64,000 nucleotides of DNA from Methanocalculus chunghsingensis (GTDB lineage Archaea > Halobacteriota > Methanomicrobia > Methanomicrobiales > Methanocorpusculaceae), in the NCBI RefSeq assembly GCF_018132105.1, contig NZ_JWHL01000005.1, positions 29,387 through 93,386 of the forward strand. Direction: 5' to 3'. Below are positions 28,887 through 38,157 of the stretch, one piece after another; within the stretch, counting starts at the first letter, position 1; each line of letters begins with the position of its first letter. The notes beneath the pieces are model-generated. The model did no database searches. It saw nothing but the letters and a program-made list of their open reading frames with translations, and was not told where the DNA came from. Made by a program: the position numbers and the translations under genes.

Positions 28887-30350
28887 ATGTTTGAAGAGAA
28901 GCTCAATATCCCGTACTCACTGACATTCGATGATGTTCTCCTCGAACCTGCCGAGTCCTATGTAGAACCGAGCGAAGCCGATGTCAGATCCAGATTCTCG
29001 AAGAATGTTCCTCTATTCATCCCGATCTGCAGTTCAGCGATGGATACCGTCACCGAGTCCGAGATGGCAGTCACCCTCGCGAGAGAGGGTGGAATAGGGG
29101 TGATCCACCGGAACCTTACTGCAACAGATGAGGCGGAGATGGTCCGGATCGTCAAGCGTGCCGAGGATCTCATCGAACGGCACGTGCTCTTCGTTGAGCC
29201 GAAGGCAACTATCATCTCCGTCGAGCGGCTGATGAATGAACATGGTATCGGAGGGGTACCGGTTCTTGAAGATGGCAATCTGGTTGGAATCGTCAGCAGA
29301 CGTGACATACGGGCAATCGTCGGTAAACGCGGAAGCGAGCCGGTCCACAGGGTGATGACCCATGATCCCATCAGTGTTAATGAATCCATCACCCCTGAAC
29401 AGGCTCTTGAGATCATGTATACAAACAAGGTCGAACGGCTCCCGGTACTCCATTCGGATGGATCCCTCCTTGGAATCATCACGATGCAGGATGTCCTCGA
29501 GAAGCGCCAGTTCCCCCGTGCAAACCGGGATGAACACGGACGGCTCCGGGTGGCAGCGGCGGTCGGGCCCTTCGACTTTGAACGTGCGATGCTCCTTGAT
29601 GACGCAGAGGTTGATGCCCTCGTCGTCGACTGCGCCCATGGCCATAATATGAAGGTCGTCAAGGCGTTCCGGGAGATTAAGGAGAGCGCAAAAGCCGACT
29701 GTGTTGCAGGCAATATCGCAACACGTGAGGCAGCAGCTGAGTTTGTGAATGATGTCGATGGCATCAAGGTCGGCATCGGTCCGGGATCCATCTGTACAAC
29801 ACGGATCGTTGCTGGTGTCGGCGTCCCCCAGATCTCAGCAATCGCGGCCGTTGCGGATGTGATGAACGGGACAGGGGTTCCGGTCATCGCTGACGGGGGT
29901 ATCCGGTACTCAGGCGATGTCGCAAAGGCGATCGCTGCAGGTGCAGACTGCGTGATGATGGGGAGCATGCTTGCCGGAACCGACGAGTCGCCCGGCAGGG
30001 TCATCGTCATCAAAGGACGGCGGTACAAGCAGTACCGTGGGATGGGATCGCTTGGTGTCATGACCGGAGGCCAGTCGAGTGACCGGTACTTCCAGTCTAA
30101 GGGGATCGGTGCAACCAAGTTCGTGCCCGAAGGTGTCGAAGGGGCAATACCCTACATCGGCGAGGTATCTGATATCATCTACCAGATCATCGGCGGTCTC
30201 AAATCGGCGATGGGCTATACCGGTGCAAAGACGATCACCGACCTCCAGAAACGGTCACGGTTCGTTCGGATCACCTCAGCCGGGTATACTGAGAGCCATC
30301 CACATAATATCATGATTACAGATGAAGCCCCGAACTATCGGCTCACCTGA
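28887..30350 (+). CDS. guaB: Inosine-5'-monophosphate dehydrogenase
   Basis: 487 residues. Oxidises IMP to XMP with NAD, the first step to GMP. The barrel opens TFDDVLLEPAESYVEPSE, with a CBS pair inserted (about 90-205, VHRVMTHDPISVNES), the catalytic cysteine loop GIGPGSICTTR, the flap YRGMGSLGVM, and EGVEGAIPYIGEV. Normal length and no missing residues. Confidence 0.97.
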   Translation: MFEEKLNIPYSLTFDDVLLEPAESYVEPSEADVRSRFSKNVPLFIPICSSAMDTVTESEMAVTLAREGGIGVIHRNLTATDEAEMVRIVKRAEDLIERHVLFVEPKATIISVERLMNEHGIGGVPVLEDGNLVGIVSRRDIRAIVGKRGSEPVHRVMTHDPISVNESITPEQALEIMYTNKVERLPVLHSDGSLLGIITMQDVLEKRQFPRANRDEHGRLRVAAAVGPFDFERAMLLDDAEVDALVVDCAHGHNMKVVKAFREIKESAKADCVAGNIATREAAAEFVNDVDGIKVGIGPGSICTTRIVAGVGVPQISAIAAVADVMNGTGVPVIADGGIRYSGDVAKAIAAGADCVMMGSMLAGTDESPGRVIVIKGRRYKQYRGMGSLGVMTGGQSSDRYFQSKGIGATKFVPEGVEGAIPYIGEVSDIIYQIIGGLKSAMGYTGAKTITDLQKRSRFVRITSAGYTESHPHNIMITDEAPNYRLT

Positions 30351-30357
30351 TACCAAC

Positions 30358-30390
30358 TTTTTTATACTAAAAATCCTAACATAATGTTAG
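30358..30390 (+). promoter_or_regulatory. Box A and palindromic operator of the ArsR-type gene
   Basis: A box A (TTTATACTAAA, about 30361-30371) is followed by CTAACATAATGTTAG (30376-30390), a palindrome with perfect 7-base arms ending one base before the ATG at 30392. No Shine-Dalgarno motif fits between them, and the box A to ATG distance is about 25 bases, so the transcript is probably leaderless and the operator covers its start site, as expected for autorepression. Confidence 0.6.
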
Positions 30391-30391
30391 T

Positions 30392-31024
30392 ATGCTAAAC
30401 CACGTCGAGGTTTCCCGCCTGCTCGACATCCTTGGAAATCGTAATCGAAGGCGGATTATCGAGCTTCTTCGCCAGAAACCCTGTTTTGTCACCGAGATAT
30501 CCGACCGTCTCATCATATCACCAAAAGCGGTGATCGATCATCTTGGTCTGATGGAGCGTGAGGCACTCATCTCCTCCTTCCTCGACGAACGGAGGAGGAA
30601 ATATTATTATCTCTCCCAGGAGTTTGACATCGTCGTCTCAATGAGAAAGAACGGGAGTGAGATGCGGGTTGCAGGCCTTCCTTCAGCCGATCTTCGCCTC
30701 ATTGAATCTCTCTCAATGCTCAGGCGCATGGCACGGGCACGGGAGAGTATCCTTGACACACTTGAGAATCTGGAACATGATATCGAGGCGACGATGAACG
30801 ATATCATCAGAATGAGCCGGGGCGTCTGTGAGGGCGACCTGGATCTCGATATTATTATTACACTCTCTCACCAGGATCTCACCTTCGGCGAGCTCGTCGA
30901 AGTGATGGAGAGGGATCCGGAGGCGGTCAATATATCGCTTGGACGCCTGGGATCAAGGGGAATCGTCACGAAGGAGGGGGAACGGTACAGGATTGCCGGA
31001 ATGTATGGAGCAGTACAGACCTGA
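30392..31024 (+). CDS. ArsR-family winged-helix transcription regulator, 210 aa
   Basis: N-terminal HTH (about 5-80): VSRLLDILGNRNRRRIIELL, then EISDRLIISPKAVIDHLGLM and a winged RRKYYYLSQEF. The middle is a helical, possibly dimerising, segment (about 105-150). A second wHTH-like domain is suggested at 150-205 (TFGELVEVMERDPEAVNISLGRLGSRGIVTKEGERY). The palindrome at 30376-30390 is the likely autoregulatory site. The downstream Hsp20-like gene overlaps its end by 20 bases, implying joint control, perhaps in response to stress. Confidence 0.85.
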   Translation: MLNHVEVSRLLDILGNRNRRRIIELLRQKPCFVTEISDRLIISPKAVIDHLGLMEREALISSFLDERRRKYYYLSQEFDIVVSMRKNGSEMRVAGLPSADLRLIESLSMLRRMARARESILDTLENLEHDIEATMNDIIRMSRGVCEGDLDLDIIITLSHQDLTFGELVEVMERDPEAVNISLGRLGSRGIVTKEGERYRIAGMYGAVQT

Positions 31025-31379
31025 AGATGAGTACAGGAAGCGTCCCGGAATCCTACGGATCATTGGATGTATCCTCAGGCCGGAAGGGGGATTTGGCGGA
31101 TATCTTCTGGTTCCAACCTACTCCCCGCCGGCTGATCTCCCATTTGAGATGATCGAGACAGAAAACCGGATTTATATCACCGCCGGACTCCCGCCTGAGA
31201 ATATGTTGAAATCGGCACCCTATGCCCGGATAGAGAGGGAGAGGGTTGCGGTCGTCGTCAACGAACATGAGACCTGGATCCCCCTCCCGGCCAGGATCAA
31301 TGTCTTCCATTCAAATTACACGGTGCGGAACGGAGTGATGGATATCCTCTGCCGCAAACCGGTCTTCTTCACCCTCTGA
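31005..31379 (+). CDS. Hsp20/alpha-crystallin-like protein, 124 aa
   Basis: The middle resembles an alpha-crystallin/CS fold: LPFEMIETENRIYITAGLPP, a hydrophobic strand RERVAVVVNEHETWIPLP, and a final VRNGVMDILCRKP that matches the NGVLEI-type strand of small heat-shock proteins. The classical GVL signature is weak. The start is the ATG at 31005 inside the end of the ArsR gene; the longer frame from 30939 has no family sequence. Chaperone function is inferred. The coding end overlaps the convergent HEAT-repeat gene by 11 bases. Confidence 0.65.
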   Translation: MEQYRPEDEYRKRPGILRIIGCILRPEGGFGGYLLVPTYSPPADLPFEMIETENRIYITAGLPPENMLKSAPYARIERERVAVVVNEHETWIPLPARINVFHSNYTVRNGVMDILCRKPVFFTL

Positions 31380-31884
31380 GGGATTGTATCGCCCTCTCTG
31401 CCATATCGCGGACATATGGGTTTTCGTCATCGAGGAGCGGGGTAATATCCTCAATCGCTGCTGGATTTCCAAGACTCCCGAGTCCTTTGGCTGCCATATA
31501 CCGGACATGATCCCTCTCATCCTGTACGGATCTCCTGAGGTGGGGCAGGGTTTGGGGGTTCTTCATCTCCCCAAGTGCTTCGCATGCACGATACCGGACA
31601 ACCCACCACTGATCCTTTTGGACCGCGGCAAGCTCAGGAATGGCCACCTCGCCGATCCTGGTAAGCAATGCGGATGCCGAAGCCCGGACAGTTTTGTCGT
31701 CATCCCGCAATGCTGCAATGAGATGTGGGATGGCACGACGGCCGTTCATCGCTGCAAGAGATGTCAGATGGGTTATCTTCTCTCCGGCAGATGGTGTGGT
31801 GAGCAGGGCTGTGAGCGTCTCCTCAAAAGAGACGGTACGCCTCTCATCCGGATGATCATTCATGATCTCTCTTTGCTCTACCAT
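31369..31884 (-). CDS. HEAT-repeat protein
   Basis: About 171 residues from the ATG at 31884 (MVEQREIMNDH) or 164 from 31863, which has AGAGAG upstream. Helical repeats are clear: AIPHLIAALRDDDKTVRASASALL, AIPELAAVQKDQWWVVRYRACEAL, LPHLRRSVQDERDHVRYMAAKGL and IEDITPLLDDENPYVRDMAERAI, each about 30 residues with the D/E-x-V-R pattern of PBS-lyase-type HEAT repeats. It is probably a protein-interaction scaffold. It is divergent from the polyphosphate kinase operon. Confidence 0.85.
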   Translation of the reverse strand: MVEQREIMNDHPDERRTVSFEETLTALLTTPSAGEKITHLTSLAAMNGRRAIPHLIAALRDDDKTVRASASALLTRIGEVAIPELAAVQKDQWWVVRYRACEALGEMKNPQTLPHLRRSVQDERDHVRYMAAKGLGSLGNPAAIEDITPLLDDENPYVRDMAERAIQSLRG

Positions 31885-31960
31885 ACTATCTTCTTTTGGA
31901 AGATAGATCGGTATGCGGGAACAAATATCTGCATCAAGCCCAATGGTATCAATGATCATA

Positions 31961-34078
31961 ATGGACGGAGATGCCATCAGACGGGATGATACGACAGATC
32001 AGGTCCTGATCAATACACCGAAGGTCTTCTTCAACCGTGAACTCTCCTGGATTCAGTTCAACCGAAGGGTGCTCGAAGAGGCATGGGAAGGTGACCACCC
32101 TCTCCTTGAGAGGGTCAAGTTCCTCTCGATATTCTCAAACAATCTCGACGAATTTGTGATGATACGCCTCTCCGGACTCTGGCGTCAGGTAGAATCAGGA
32201 GCACTGGAGCGCCCCCCTGATGCCCTCTCCCCGGCAGAGCAGATCGCAGGAATTCGATCAGAGCTGCTTCCGCTCCTTGAAGAGGCGACAGAATGCTGGC
32301 GGGAATATCTCCTCCCCCGTCTCCGTGAGGAAGGGATCTTTATCCACAGGATGGAAGATCTCTCCCCGGAATGCAGAAAAAATGCCCGTGAACGGTTCAT
32401 GAAGGAGATATTTCCGATCATCACACCGATGGCCTTTGATATCTCCCACCCCTTCCCGTTTATATCCAATCTCTCACTGAACCTGGCCGTCGTCATTAAC
32501 CATCCACAGCGTGGCCGTCTCTTCTCCAGGGTCAAGGTACCAAGGGGTATTGTAAAACGGTTCATCAGGCTCGTGGAGATGCCGGATGCAGGGAGGAGAG
32601 ACTATCACTTCGTAATGCTTGAAGACCTCATTGCAGATAACCTCGATCTCCTCTTCCCGGGGATGGATGTGGAGGCGGCATACCCCTTCCGGGTAACAAG
32701 GGATGCCGACTTTGAGATCGAGGAGGACGAGGCATCGGATCTCCTCACCAGCATTGAGGAGAGTGTCGAGCACAGGCGGATCGGCCAGCCTGTACGGCTT
32801 GAGGTGGACAGCTCCGTCCCATCCTGGATCAGAGAGATGCTCGGGGCAAAACTCCATCTCCATCCAAATCAGGTCGATACCAGCACCGGCCCGATCGGGA
32901 TGGCAGATCTGATGGAGCTTACAGGAATCAACAGGCCGGAGTTGAAAGACCCGCCGTTCCTCCCGGCAACACCCCCCGGCCTCGAGAACGAAAAGCAGAT
33001 CTTCGCAGCTATCAGGCAGCGTGATTATCTCCTCTACCACCCCTATGACAGCTTCAACCCGGTGGTGGCATTCATCAGGCAGGCCGCCCGCGATCCGGAT
33101 GTCCTTGCAATCAAGCAGACACTCTACCGGGTCGGCACCAACTCTCCCATCGTCGAGGCCCTGATGGAGGCGCGTGAACGCGGCAAGCAGGTGACCGTCC
33201 TTGTTGAGCTGAAGGCACGCTTTGACGAGGAGAATAACATCGTATGGGCGCGGGCGCTGGAGCGTGCCGGGGTGCATGTCGTCTATGGCCTCGTCGGCCT
33301 GAAGGTCCATGCCAAACTCTGTATGGTCATCCGGCGGGAAGGGGAGAGACTCGTCACATATACACACATCGGAACCGGGAACTACAACGCCCAGACGGCG
33401 CGGGTCTATACCGATATCGGCATATTTACCACTGATCCCGATGTCGGGTCCGATGCCGCCGACCTCTTCAACGCGCTCACCGGATACTCTGCAAAACGAC
33501 GGTACCGTACGTTCCTCGTCTCCCATGGAAAAGACGGTCTGATGCGTGATGATCTCATCATGAGGATCAACCGGGAGATCCAGCGCCACCGTGAGACCGG
33601 TGACGGCTGCATCGTCTTTAAATGTAACGCCCTCGTCGATCCCGCCTGTATCGCGGCCCTGTACAGGGCATCTGAGGAGGGCGTCAGCATTCACCTCCAG
33701 GTGCGGGGTATATGCTGCCTCAGGCCGGGGATTCCCGGTTTATCCCGGAATATCACCGTCTCTTCCATCGTGGGACGCTTCCTTGAGCATACAAGAATTT
33801 TTTATTTCAGAAACGGCGGGGAAGAGGATGTGTTAATCGGATCTGCGGATCTGATGCCTCGAAATCTTGATCGGAGAGTGGAGATTCTGTATCCGATACG
33901 GGATGCAATGATACGCCAGATGCTGATTGAGAAGATCCTCTGGATACATCTCAAGGACACCCTGAAGATGAGAATGATGAACGATACAGGCCGGTACAAA
34001 CGGCAGGAGCTTGGGCCGGAGCCCCTGGATTCGCAGGGATGGATGATCACGAACAGGGGGATCTGGCATGACGCATGA
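31961..34078 (+). CDS. ppk: Polyphosphate kinase 1, first copy
   Basis: 705 residues from the ATG at 31961 (alternatives at 31952 and 31913). Reversibly transfers the ATP gamma phosphate to polyphosphate. N-terminal FFNRELSWIQFNRRVLEEA, core YHPYDSFNPVVAFIRQAARDPDVLAIKQTLYR, LKVHAKLCMV and YTHIGTGNYNAQTARVYTDIG. The two PLD-type histidines fall at residues 450 and 469, spaced 19 apart as in E. coli PPK1 (435 and 454), so catalysis should be intact. The second kinase starts 11 bases before this stop. First gene of the polyphosphate island. Confidence 0.95.
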   Translation: MDGDAIRRDDTTDQVLINTPKVFFNRELSWIQFNRRVLEEAWEGDHPLLERVKFLSIFSNNLDEFVMIRLSGLWRQVESGALERPPDALSPAEQIAGIRSELLPLLEEATECWREYLLPRLREEGIFIHRMEDLSPECRKNARERFMKEIFPIITPMAFDISHPFPFISNLSLNLAVVINHPQRGRLFSRVKVPRGIVKRFIRLVEMPDAGRRDYHFVMLEDLIADNLDLLFPGMDVEAAYPFRVTRDADFEIEEDEASDLLTSIEESVEHRRIGQPVRLEVDSSVPSWIREMLGAKLHLHPNQVDTSTGPIGMADLMELTGINRPELKDPPFLPATPPGLENEKQIFAAIRQRDYLLYHPYDSFNPVVAFIRQAARDPDVLAIKQTLYRVGTNSPIVEALMEARERGKQVTVLVELKARFDEENNIVWARALERAGVHVVYGLVGLKVHAKLCMVIRREGERLVTYTHIGTGNYNAQTARVYTDIGIFTTDPDVGSDAADLFNALTGYSAKRRYRTFLVSHGKDGLMRDDLIMRINREIQRHRETGDGCIVFKCNALVDPACIAALYRASEEGVSIHLQVRGICCLRPGIPGLSRNITVSSIVGRFLEHTRIFYFRNGGEEDVLIGSADLMPRNLDRRVEILYPIRDAMIRQMLIEKILWIHLKDTLKMRMMNDTGRYKRQELGPEPLDSQGWMITNRGIWHDA

Positions 34079-36143
34079 TCTCACCTCCCCGGAATATTAT
34101 ATCAATCGAGAACTCTCCTGGCTCTCCTTTAACCGGAGGGTGCTTGCAGAGGCACATGATGATGCTCATCCCCTCCTTGAGCAGGTGAAGTTCCTTGCCA
34201 TCTGCGGTGCAAACCTCGACGAATTCTTCATGGTCCGGGTATCAGGACTGAGGCACCAGATCAAGGAAGGGGTCTGGAAAGCCCCTCCTGACAGTATTAT
34301 GCCAGCGGATCTCCTCTGGAGAATTCAGATTGAAGTGGATGAACTCTACCGTCTCTATGATACATGCTGGCGGGAGAGGCTCCTCCCGAGGCTGACAGAT
34401 GCCGGGATTTCGATCATCTCTGCCGGTGATCTCACCGATGAGGAGAGAGAGCAGGTTCAGGAATACTTCATGACGACGATCTACCCGATCCTGACACCGA
34501 TGGCGATCGATGCCGCACGTCCGTTCCCCTTCATCTCGAACCTCTCGGTGAACCTTCTGGCCGTCCTTCGCTCAACCGAGCAGAGGCAGTACCTTGCAAG
34601 GGTAAAGATCCCGACACTCACCTTCGGGAGGTTCGTCCCGATAGAAACAGGAAAGGGCCACTCCAGAACCAGATTCATCCTGCTTGAAGATCTCATCGCA
34701 GAGAACCTCGGCGTCCTTTTTCCCGGGATGAGGGTTGAGCGATCATACCGGTTCCGCCTGGCACGGGATGCAGAGATCAAGGTTGTCATCGATGAGGCAT
34801 CAGATCTCCTCACCGCAGTCGAGGAGAGTATCGAGTGCCGGAGAACCGGTATGCCGGTCAGGCTTGAGGTCGATTCCGGGATGCCGGCAGACCTCATCCT
34901 CCTCCTCTCAGAGCGGCTCGGTCTGAGTCAGGCTGACATCTATGGTGTCGGATCCTTCATCGGGCTTGCAGATCTCTGGCAGCTCCACAGCCTGCCCCGT
35001 CCTGATCTGCTGGATACCCCGCTCCTCCCCTTTGTCCACCCCGCACTCACACCGGAACGGGATCTCTTCACTGCGATCCGTTCAGAGGACTTCCTCTTCT
35101 ACCATCCCTACGACAGTTTCAATCCGCTCGTCCGCCTCTTTCGACAGGCCGCAATTGATCCGGATGTCCTTGCACTCAAGATCACCCTGTACCGGATCGA
35201 TACGAATTCCCCAATCGTCGATGCCCTGATGAAAGCGAGGCAGCATGGGAAGCAGGTGACGGTCGTCCTTGAGCTAAAGGCGAAGTTTGATGAGCTGAAC
35301 AATATCACCTGGGCGCGGGCACTTGAGCATGAGGGGGTGCATGTCGTCTATGGTCATGAAAGGCTGAAGATCCATGCGAAACTTGCCCTCATCGTCAGAA
35401 GGGAGCCAGATGGCATCCGGAGGTACGTCCATCTCAGCTCTGGAAACTATAACACAGTCACCACACGGATCTACGGCGATATCGGCTACCTGACAGCTGA
35501 TCCGGATATCGCAGCCGATGTCACCGAGCTCTTCAACCTCCTCACCGGGTACGTCGGGAAGGAGGAGTACAGAAAACTCCTTGTTGCCCCGGTGAGCCTC
35601 CGGCAGGGAATCATCGATCGGATCAACCGGGAGATTGACCACCAGAGGCGACAGGGTGACGGGTACATTGCATTAAAACTCAACGGGCTTCTCGATCCGG
35701 ATATCATCAGCGCACTCTATCGGGCATCCCAGGAAGGGGTGCGCCTTGATCTGAATGTCCGTGGACTCTGTGCCCTCAGGCCGGGGATACCCGGCGTCTC
35801 CGAGACAGTTGTTGTCAGATCCATCGTCGGAAGGTTCCTGGAACATGCCCGAATCTATCATTTCCATAACGGAGGCGATGATGAGGTTCTCCTCGGCAGT
35901 TCTGATATGATGCAGAGGAACCTGAGGCGGCGTGTTGAAGTCCTCTTCCCGGTCAGGGACCGAAGGATACGGAATGCCCTCATCAGAATACTGAAGATAC
36001 ATCTGGCAGATAATGTCAAATCATGGCAGCTCCTGCCGGATGGGCGATATGAGAAGATCCATCCGGCAGAAGGAGAAGAAGCATGCCATTCGCAGAACTG
36101 GCTGATCGAACATCATGGGGAATGGCATGGCTGGAAAGAGTAA
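34068..36143 (+). CDS. ppk: Polyphosphate kinase 1, second copy
   Basis: 691 residues, a clear paralogue of the preceding gene with the same domain order: YINRELSWLSFNRRVLAEA, FYHPYDSFNPLVRLFRQAAIDPDVLALK, LKIHAKLALIV and YVHLSSGNYNTVTTRIYGDIG. The histidines are at residues 436 and 455, again 19 apart. The glycine motif after the second histidine reads HLSSGNYN where the first copy has HIGTGNYN. Tandem overlapping paralogues suggest a heteromeric or division-of-labour arrangement, which is inference. The CHAD fusion gene starts 29 bases before this stop. Confidence 0.95.
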   Translation: MTHDLTSPEYYINRELSWLSFNRRVLAEAHDDAHPLLEQVKFLAICGANLDEFFMVRVSGLRHQIKEGVWKAPPDSIMPADLLWRIQIEVDELYRLYDTCWRERLLPRLTDAGISIISAGDLTDEEREQVQEYFMTTIYPILTPMAIDAARPFPFISNLSVNLLAVLRSTEQRQYLARVKIPTLTFGRFVPIETGKGHSRTRFILLEDLIAENLGVLFPGMRVERSYRFRLARDAEIKVVIDEASDLLTAVEESIECRRTGMPVRLEVDSGMPADLILLLSERLGLSQADIYGVGSFIGLADLWQLHSLPRPDLLDTPLLPFVHPALTPERDLFTAIRSEDFLFYHPYDSFNPLVRLFRQAAIDPDVLALKITLYRIDTNSPIVDALMKARQHGKQVTVVLELKAKFDELNNITWARALEHEGVHVVYGHERLKIHAKLALIVRREPDGIRRYVHLSSGNYNTVTTRIYGDIGYLTADPDIAADVTELFNLLTGYVGKEEYRKLLVAPVSLRQGIIDRINREIDHQRRQGDGYIALKLNGLLDPDIISALYRASQEGVRLDLNVRGLCALRPGIPGVSETVVVRSIVGRFLEHARIYHFHNGGDDEVLLGSSDMMQRNLRRRVEVLFPVRDRRIRNALIRILKIHLADNVKSWQLLPDGRYEKIHPAEGEEACHSQNWLIEHHGEWHGWKE

Positions 36144-38157
36144 AAAAAAGGTGGATACGGGTTTCTGCCTCTTTGGCGCAGAGATCATGGGGAAGCTCAC
36201 CGAAGATCTCCTCTCCGAAGCGGATGGTGTCCGCGAATCTGATGACATCGAGTATATTCACCGTATGCGTGTCGCATCACGCCGGATTCGCGCAGCACTC
36301 CCCCTTTTTACAATCTGTTTTCCGGGAAAGGAATATAAACGACTCAGAAAGAGTATCCGGGCGATTACACGCTCCCTTGGTGATGCACGGGATCTTGATG
36401 TCCAGATGGATTTCCTCACCTCATACCTTGAGACCCTCCCTGATGAGGCACCTCCTCTCTGGTATGCAGGGTTTCTCCCACCAGGTGAGGAGACGACGGT
36501 TATGGTCCAGGAGGAGGAGGAGGAGAGACCTGCTCCCCCAGAACCATCAGGTATCATCACCAGGATTACTGAGGTCATCCGTCGGATGCGATCCTATCTT
36601 GCCGGTGAGATGGCAGTATCTGTTCAACCGGCACCACCCCCGCACTCCCCATCCCTCAGGCCCGGAATAGAGTGCCTCCTCCTCAGATGGACAGAACGGC
36701 GGACAGCACTTCAGCCGGACGTCATATCTGCCGTTGATACCTTTGAAGCATCCGGTGTCGGGGACGAGCTCCTTGAATGGAGCAGGGATCAGATCATCTC
36801 CGCCCGTCTCCATGACACCGACAGCCACAGCAGATTTGCGTACGAAACCGCCTACAGGGTGATCAGCAAGAAGATTCTCGATATCTTCTCATATGAGCGA
36901 TATATCCCGGACCCCGAAGAGGTGAGGAAGCACCATGAGATGCGGATCAGTGCCAAACAGCTCAGGTATACAATCGAGATCTTCCGGGATCTCTATCCGG
37001 ACCGTCTGAAAGAAGAGATCCAGTCGATCAAGCACCTGCAGGATCTCCTCGGTGATATGCATGACTGCGATGTCTGGCTTGAGGTACTACCTGCGTTTCT
37101 TGAGGAGGAGGAGGCGCGGGTCAGCGCCTTCTTCGGCCATCCCGGGTTCATGCAGTTCATCCGGCCGGGGATTATCCATCTTGCACGGGACCGGCGGACG
37201 AGACGCGAGGATCTCTACAGATCCTTCGCCGCATACTGGGAGACGATGAAGAGTGAAGGACTCTTTGACCGTCTCAGACAGAAGATACTTGAGCCGCTTG
37301 TTATCGGCCCTCAGAGCTCTCATCTCCAGACCGGGAGTGATCCAATCCGGATTGCCTTCATCAGCGACATCCATGGAAACCTTCCTGCCCTCGATGCTGT
37401 TCTCGAGGATGCCGGCCGCCGTGGCGTCTCCCATATTCTGCATCTCGGAGATCTCGTCGGTTTCGGCCCGTTCCCGGAAGAGACGATCCGGCGGATCAGG
37501 GGTGAATCAATCACCGGTGTTGCCGGCAATATCGATACAGACACCCTCCTGATGAAGAAGAAAAATTGTAAGAAGAAGGACTCTGAGAAAGAGATCGCCC
37601 TCTGCTGGACGAGAAGACACCTCTCAAAAGAGAGCCGGAGATACCTGGCCGGTCTTCCCGGGGAGATCCGAACACGTGCGGGCGGTATATCCCTTCTTCT
37701 GACTCATGGTAGTCCGGTCTCGTCTACCGGCCGGATCGGGCCTGATACGCCCGATACAGAGCTCTCAGAATATGCAGCATCGACCGGGGCAGCGGTCATC
37801 ATCACCGGTCATACACATATCCCGTTTGCACGGACGATCGATGACTGCCTCTTCATTAATCCGGGCTCTGTCGGACGCCCCCATGACGGGGATCCCCGGG
37901 CGTCGTACTGTATCCTGCAGACAGATCCCCTCTCAGTCTGTCATATCCGGATCCCATATGATATCGATGCCGTCACTGATGAAATGGAAGCGGTGAAACT
38001 TCCCGCAATCTTCAAAACGATACTCCGTCACGGTATAACCATCGACGAGGCACGGCTTCTGATGCATCTTCCGGAGGAGAAGGACGATAGTATATCTGCA
38101 GGCCACAGGAGCGAACCGGAGTTTACCTGGTATGAACCAGGAAGGCGGAATGAATGA
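36115..38157 (+). CDS. CHAD domain fused to calcineurin-like metallophosphoesterase
   Basis: 680 residues. Residues about 15-400 form a CHAD-type helical polyphosphate-binding domain: IHRMRVASRRIRAALPLF and RKHHEMRISAKQLRYTIEIF are the two typical H-x-R-R/K-x-R helices. An acidic/proline-rich insert (EEEEERPAPPEP) lies between them. Residues about 410-600 are a metallophosphoesterase: FISDIHGNLPALDAVL (DxH), HLGDLVGFGP (GDxxG), AGNIDTD, LLTHGSP, and GHTHIPFA. Fused, they suggest an enzyme acting on polyphosphate or a polyphosphate-bound phosphoester. Starts are possible at 36115 or 36127 (MAGKSKKK). Its stop overlaps the next start (ATGA). Confidence 0.9.
   Translation: MGNGMAGKSKKKVDTGFCLFGAEIMGKLTEDLLSEADGVRESDDIEYIHRMRVASRRIRAALPLFTICFPGKEYKRLRKSIRAITRSLGDARDLDVQMDFLTSYLETLPDEAPPLWYAGFLPPGEETTVMVQEEEEERPAPPEPSGIITRITEVIRRMRSYLAGEMAVSVQPAPPPHSPSLRPGIECLLLRWTERRTALQPDVISAVDTFEASGVGDELLEWSRDQIISARLHDTDSHSRFAYETAYRVISKKILDIFSYERYIPDPEEVRKHHEMRISAKQLRYTIEIFRDLYPDRLKEEIQSIKHLQDLLGDMHDCDVWLEVLPAFLEEEEARVSAFFGHPGFMQFIRPGIIHLARDRRTRREDLYRSFAAYWETMKSEGLFDRLRQKILEPLVIGPQSSHLQTGSDPIRIAFISDIHGNLPALDAVLEDAGRRGVSHILHLGDLVGFGPFPEETIRRIRGESITGVAGNIDTDTLLMKKKNCKKKDSEKEIALCWTRRHLSKESRRYLAGLPGEIRTRAGGISLLLTHGSPVSSTGRIGPDTPDTELSEYAASTGAAVIITGHTHIPFARTIDDCLFINPGSVGRPHDGDPRASYCILQTDPLSVCHIRIPYDIDAVTDEMEAVKLPAIFKTILRHGITIDEARLLMHLPEEKDDSISAGHRSEPEFTWYEPGRRNE

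Noticed and set aside
28958..30118. 386-codon open frame on the minus strand inside guaB
   Set aside because: It lies wholly opposite guaB, has no ribosome site or family motifs, and is explained by codon bias of the IMPDH gene.
32474..33694. 406-codon open frame on the minus strand inside the first ppk
   Set aside because: Entirely antisense to the kinase with its catalytic motifs; composition is that of a shadow frame.
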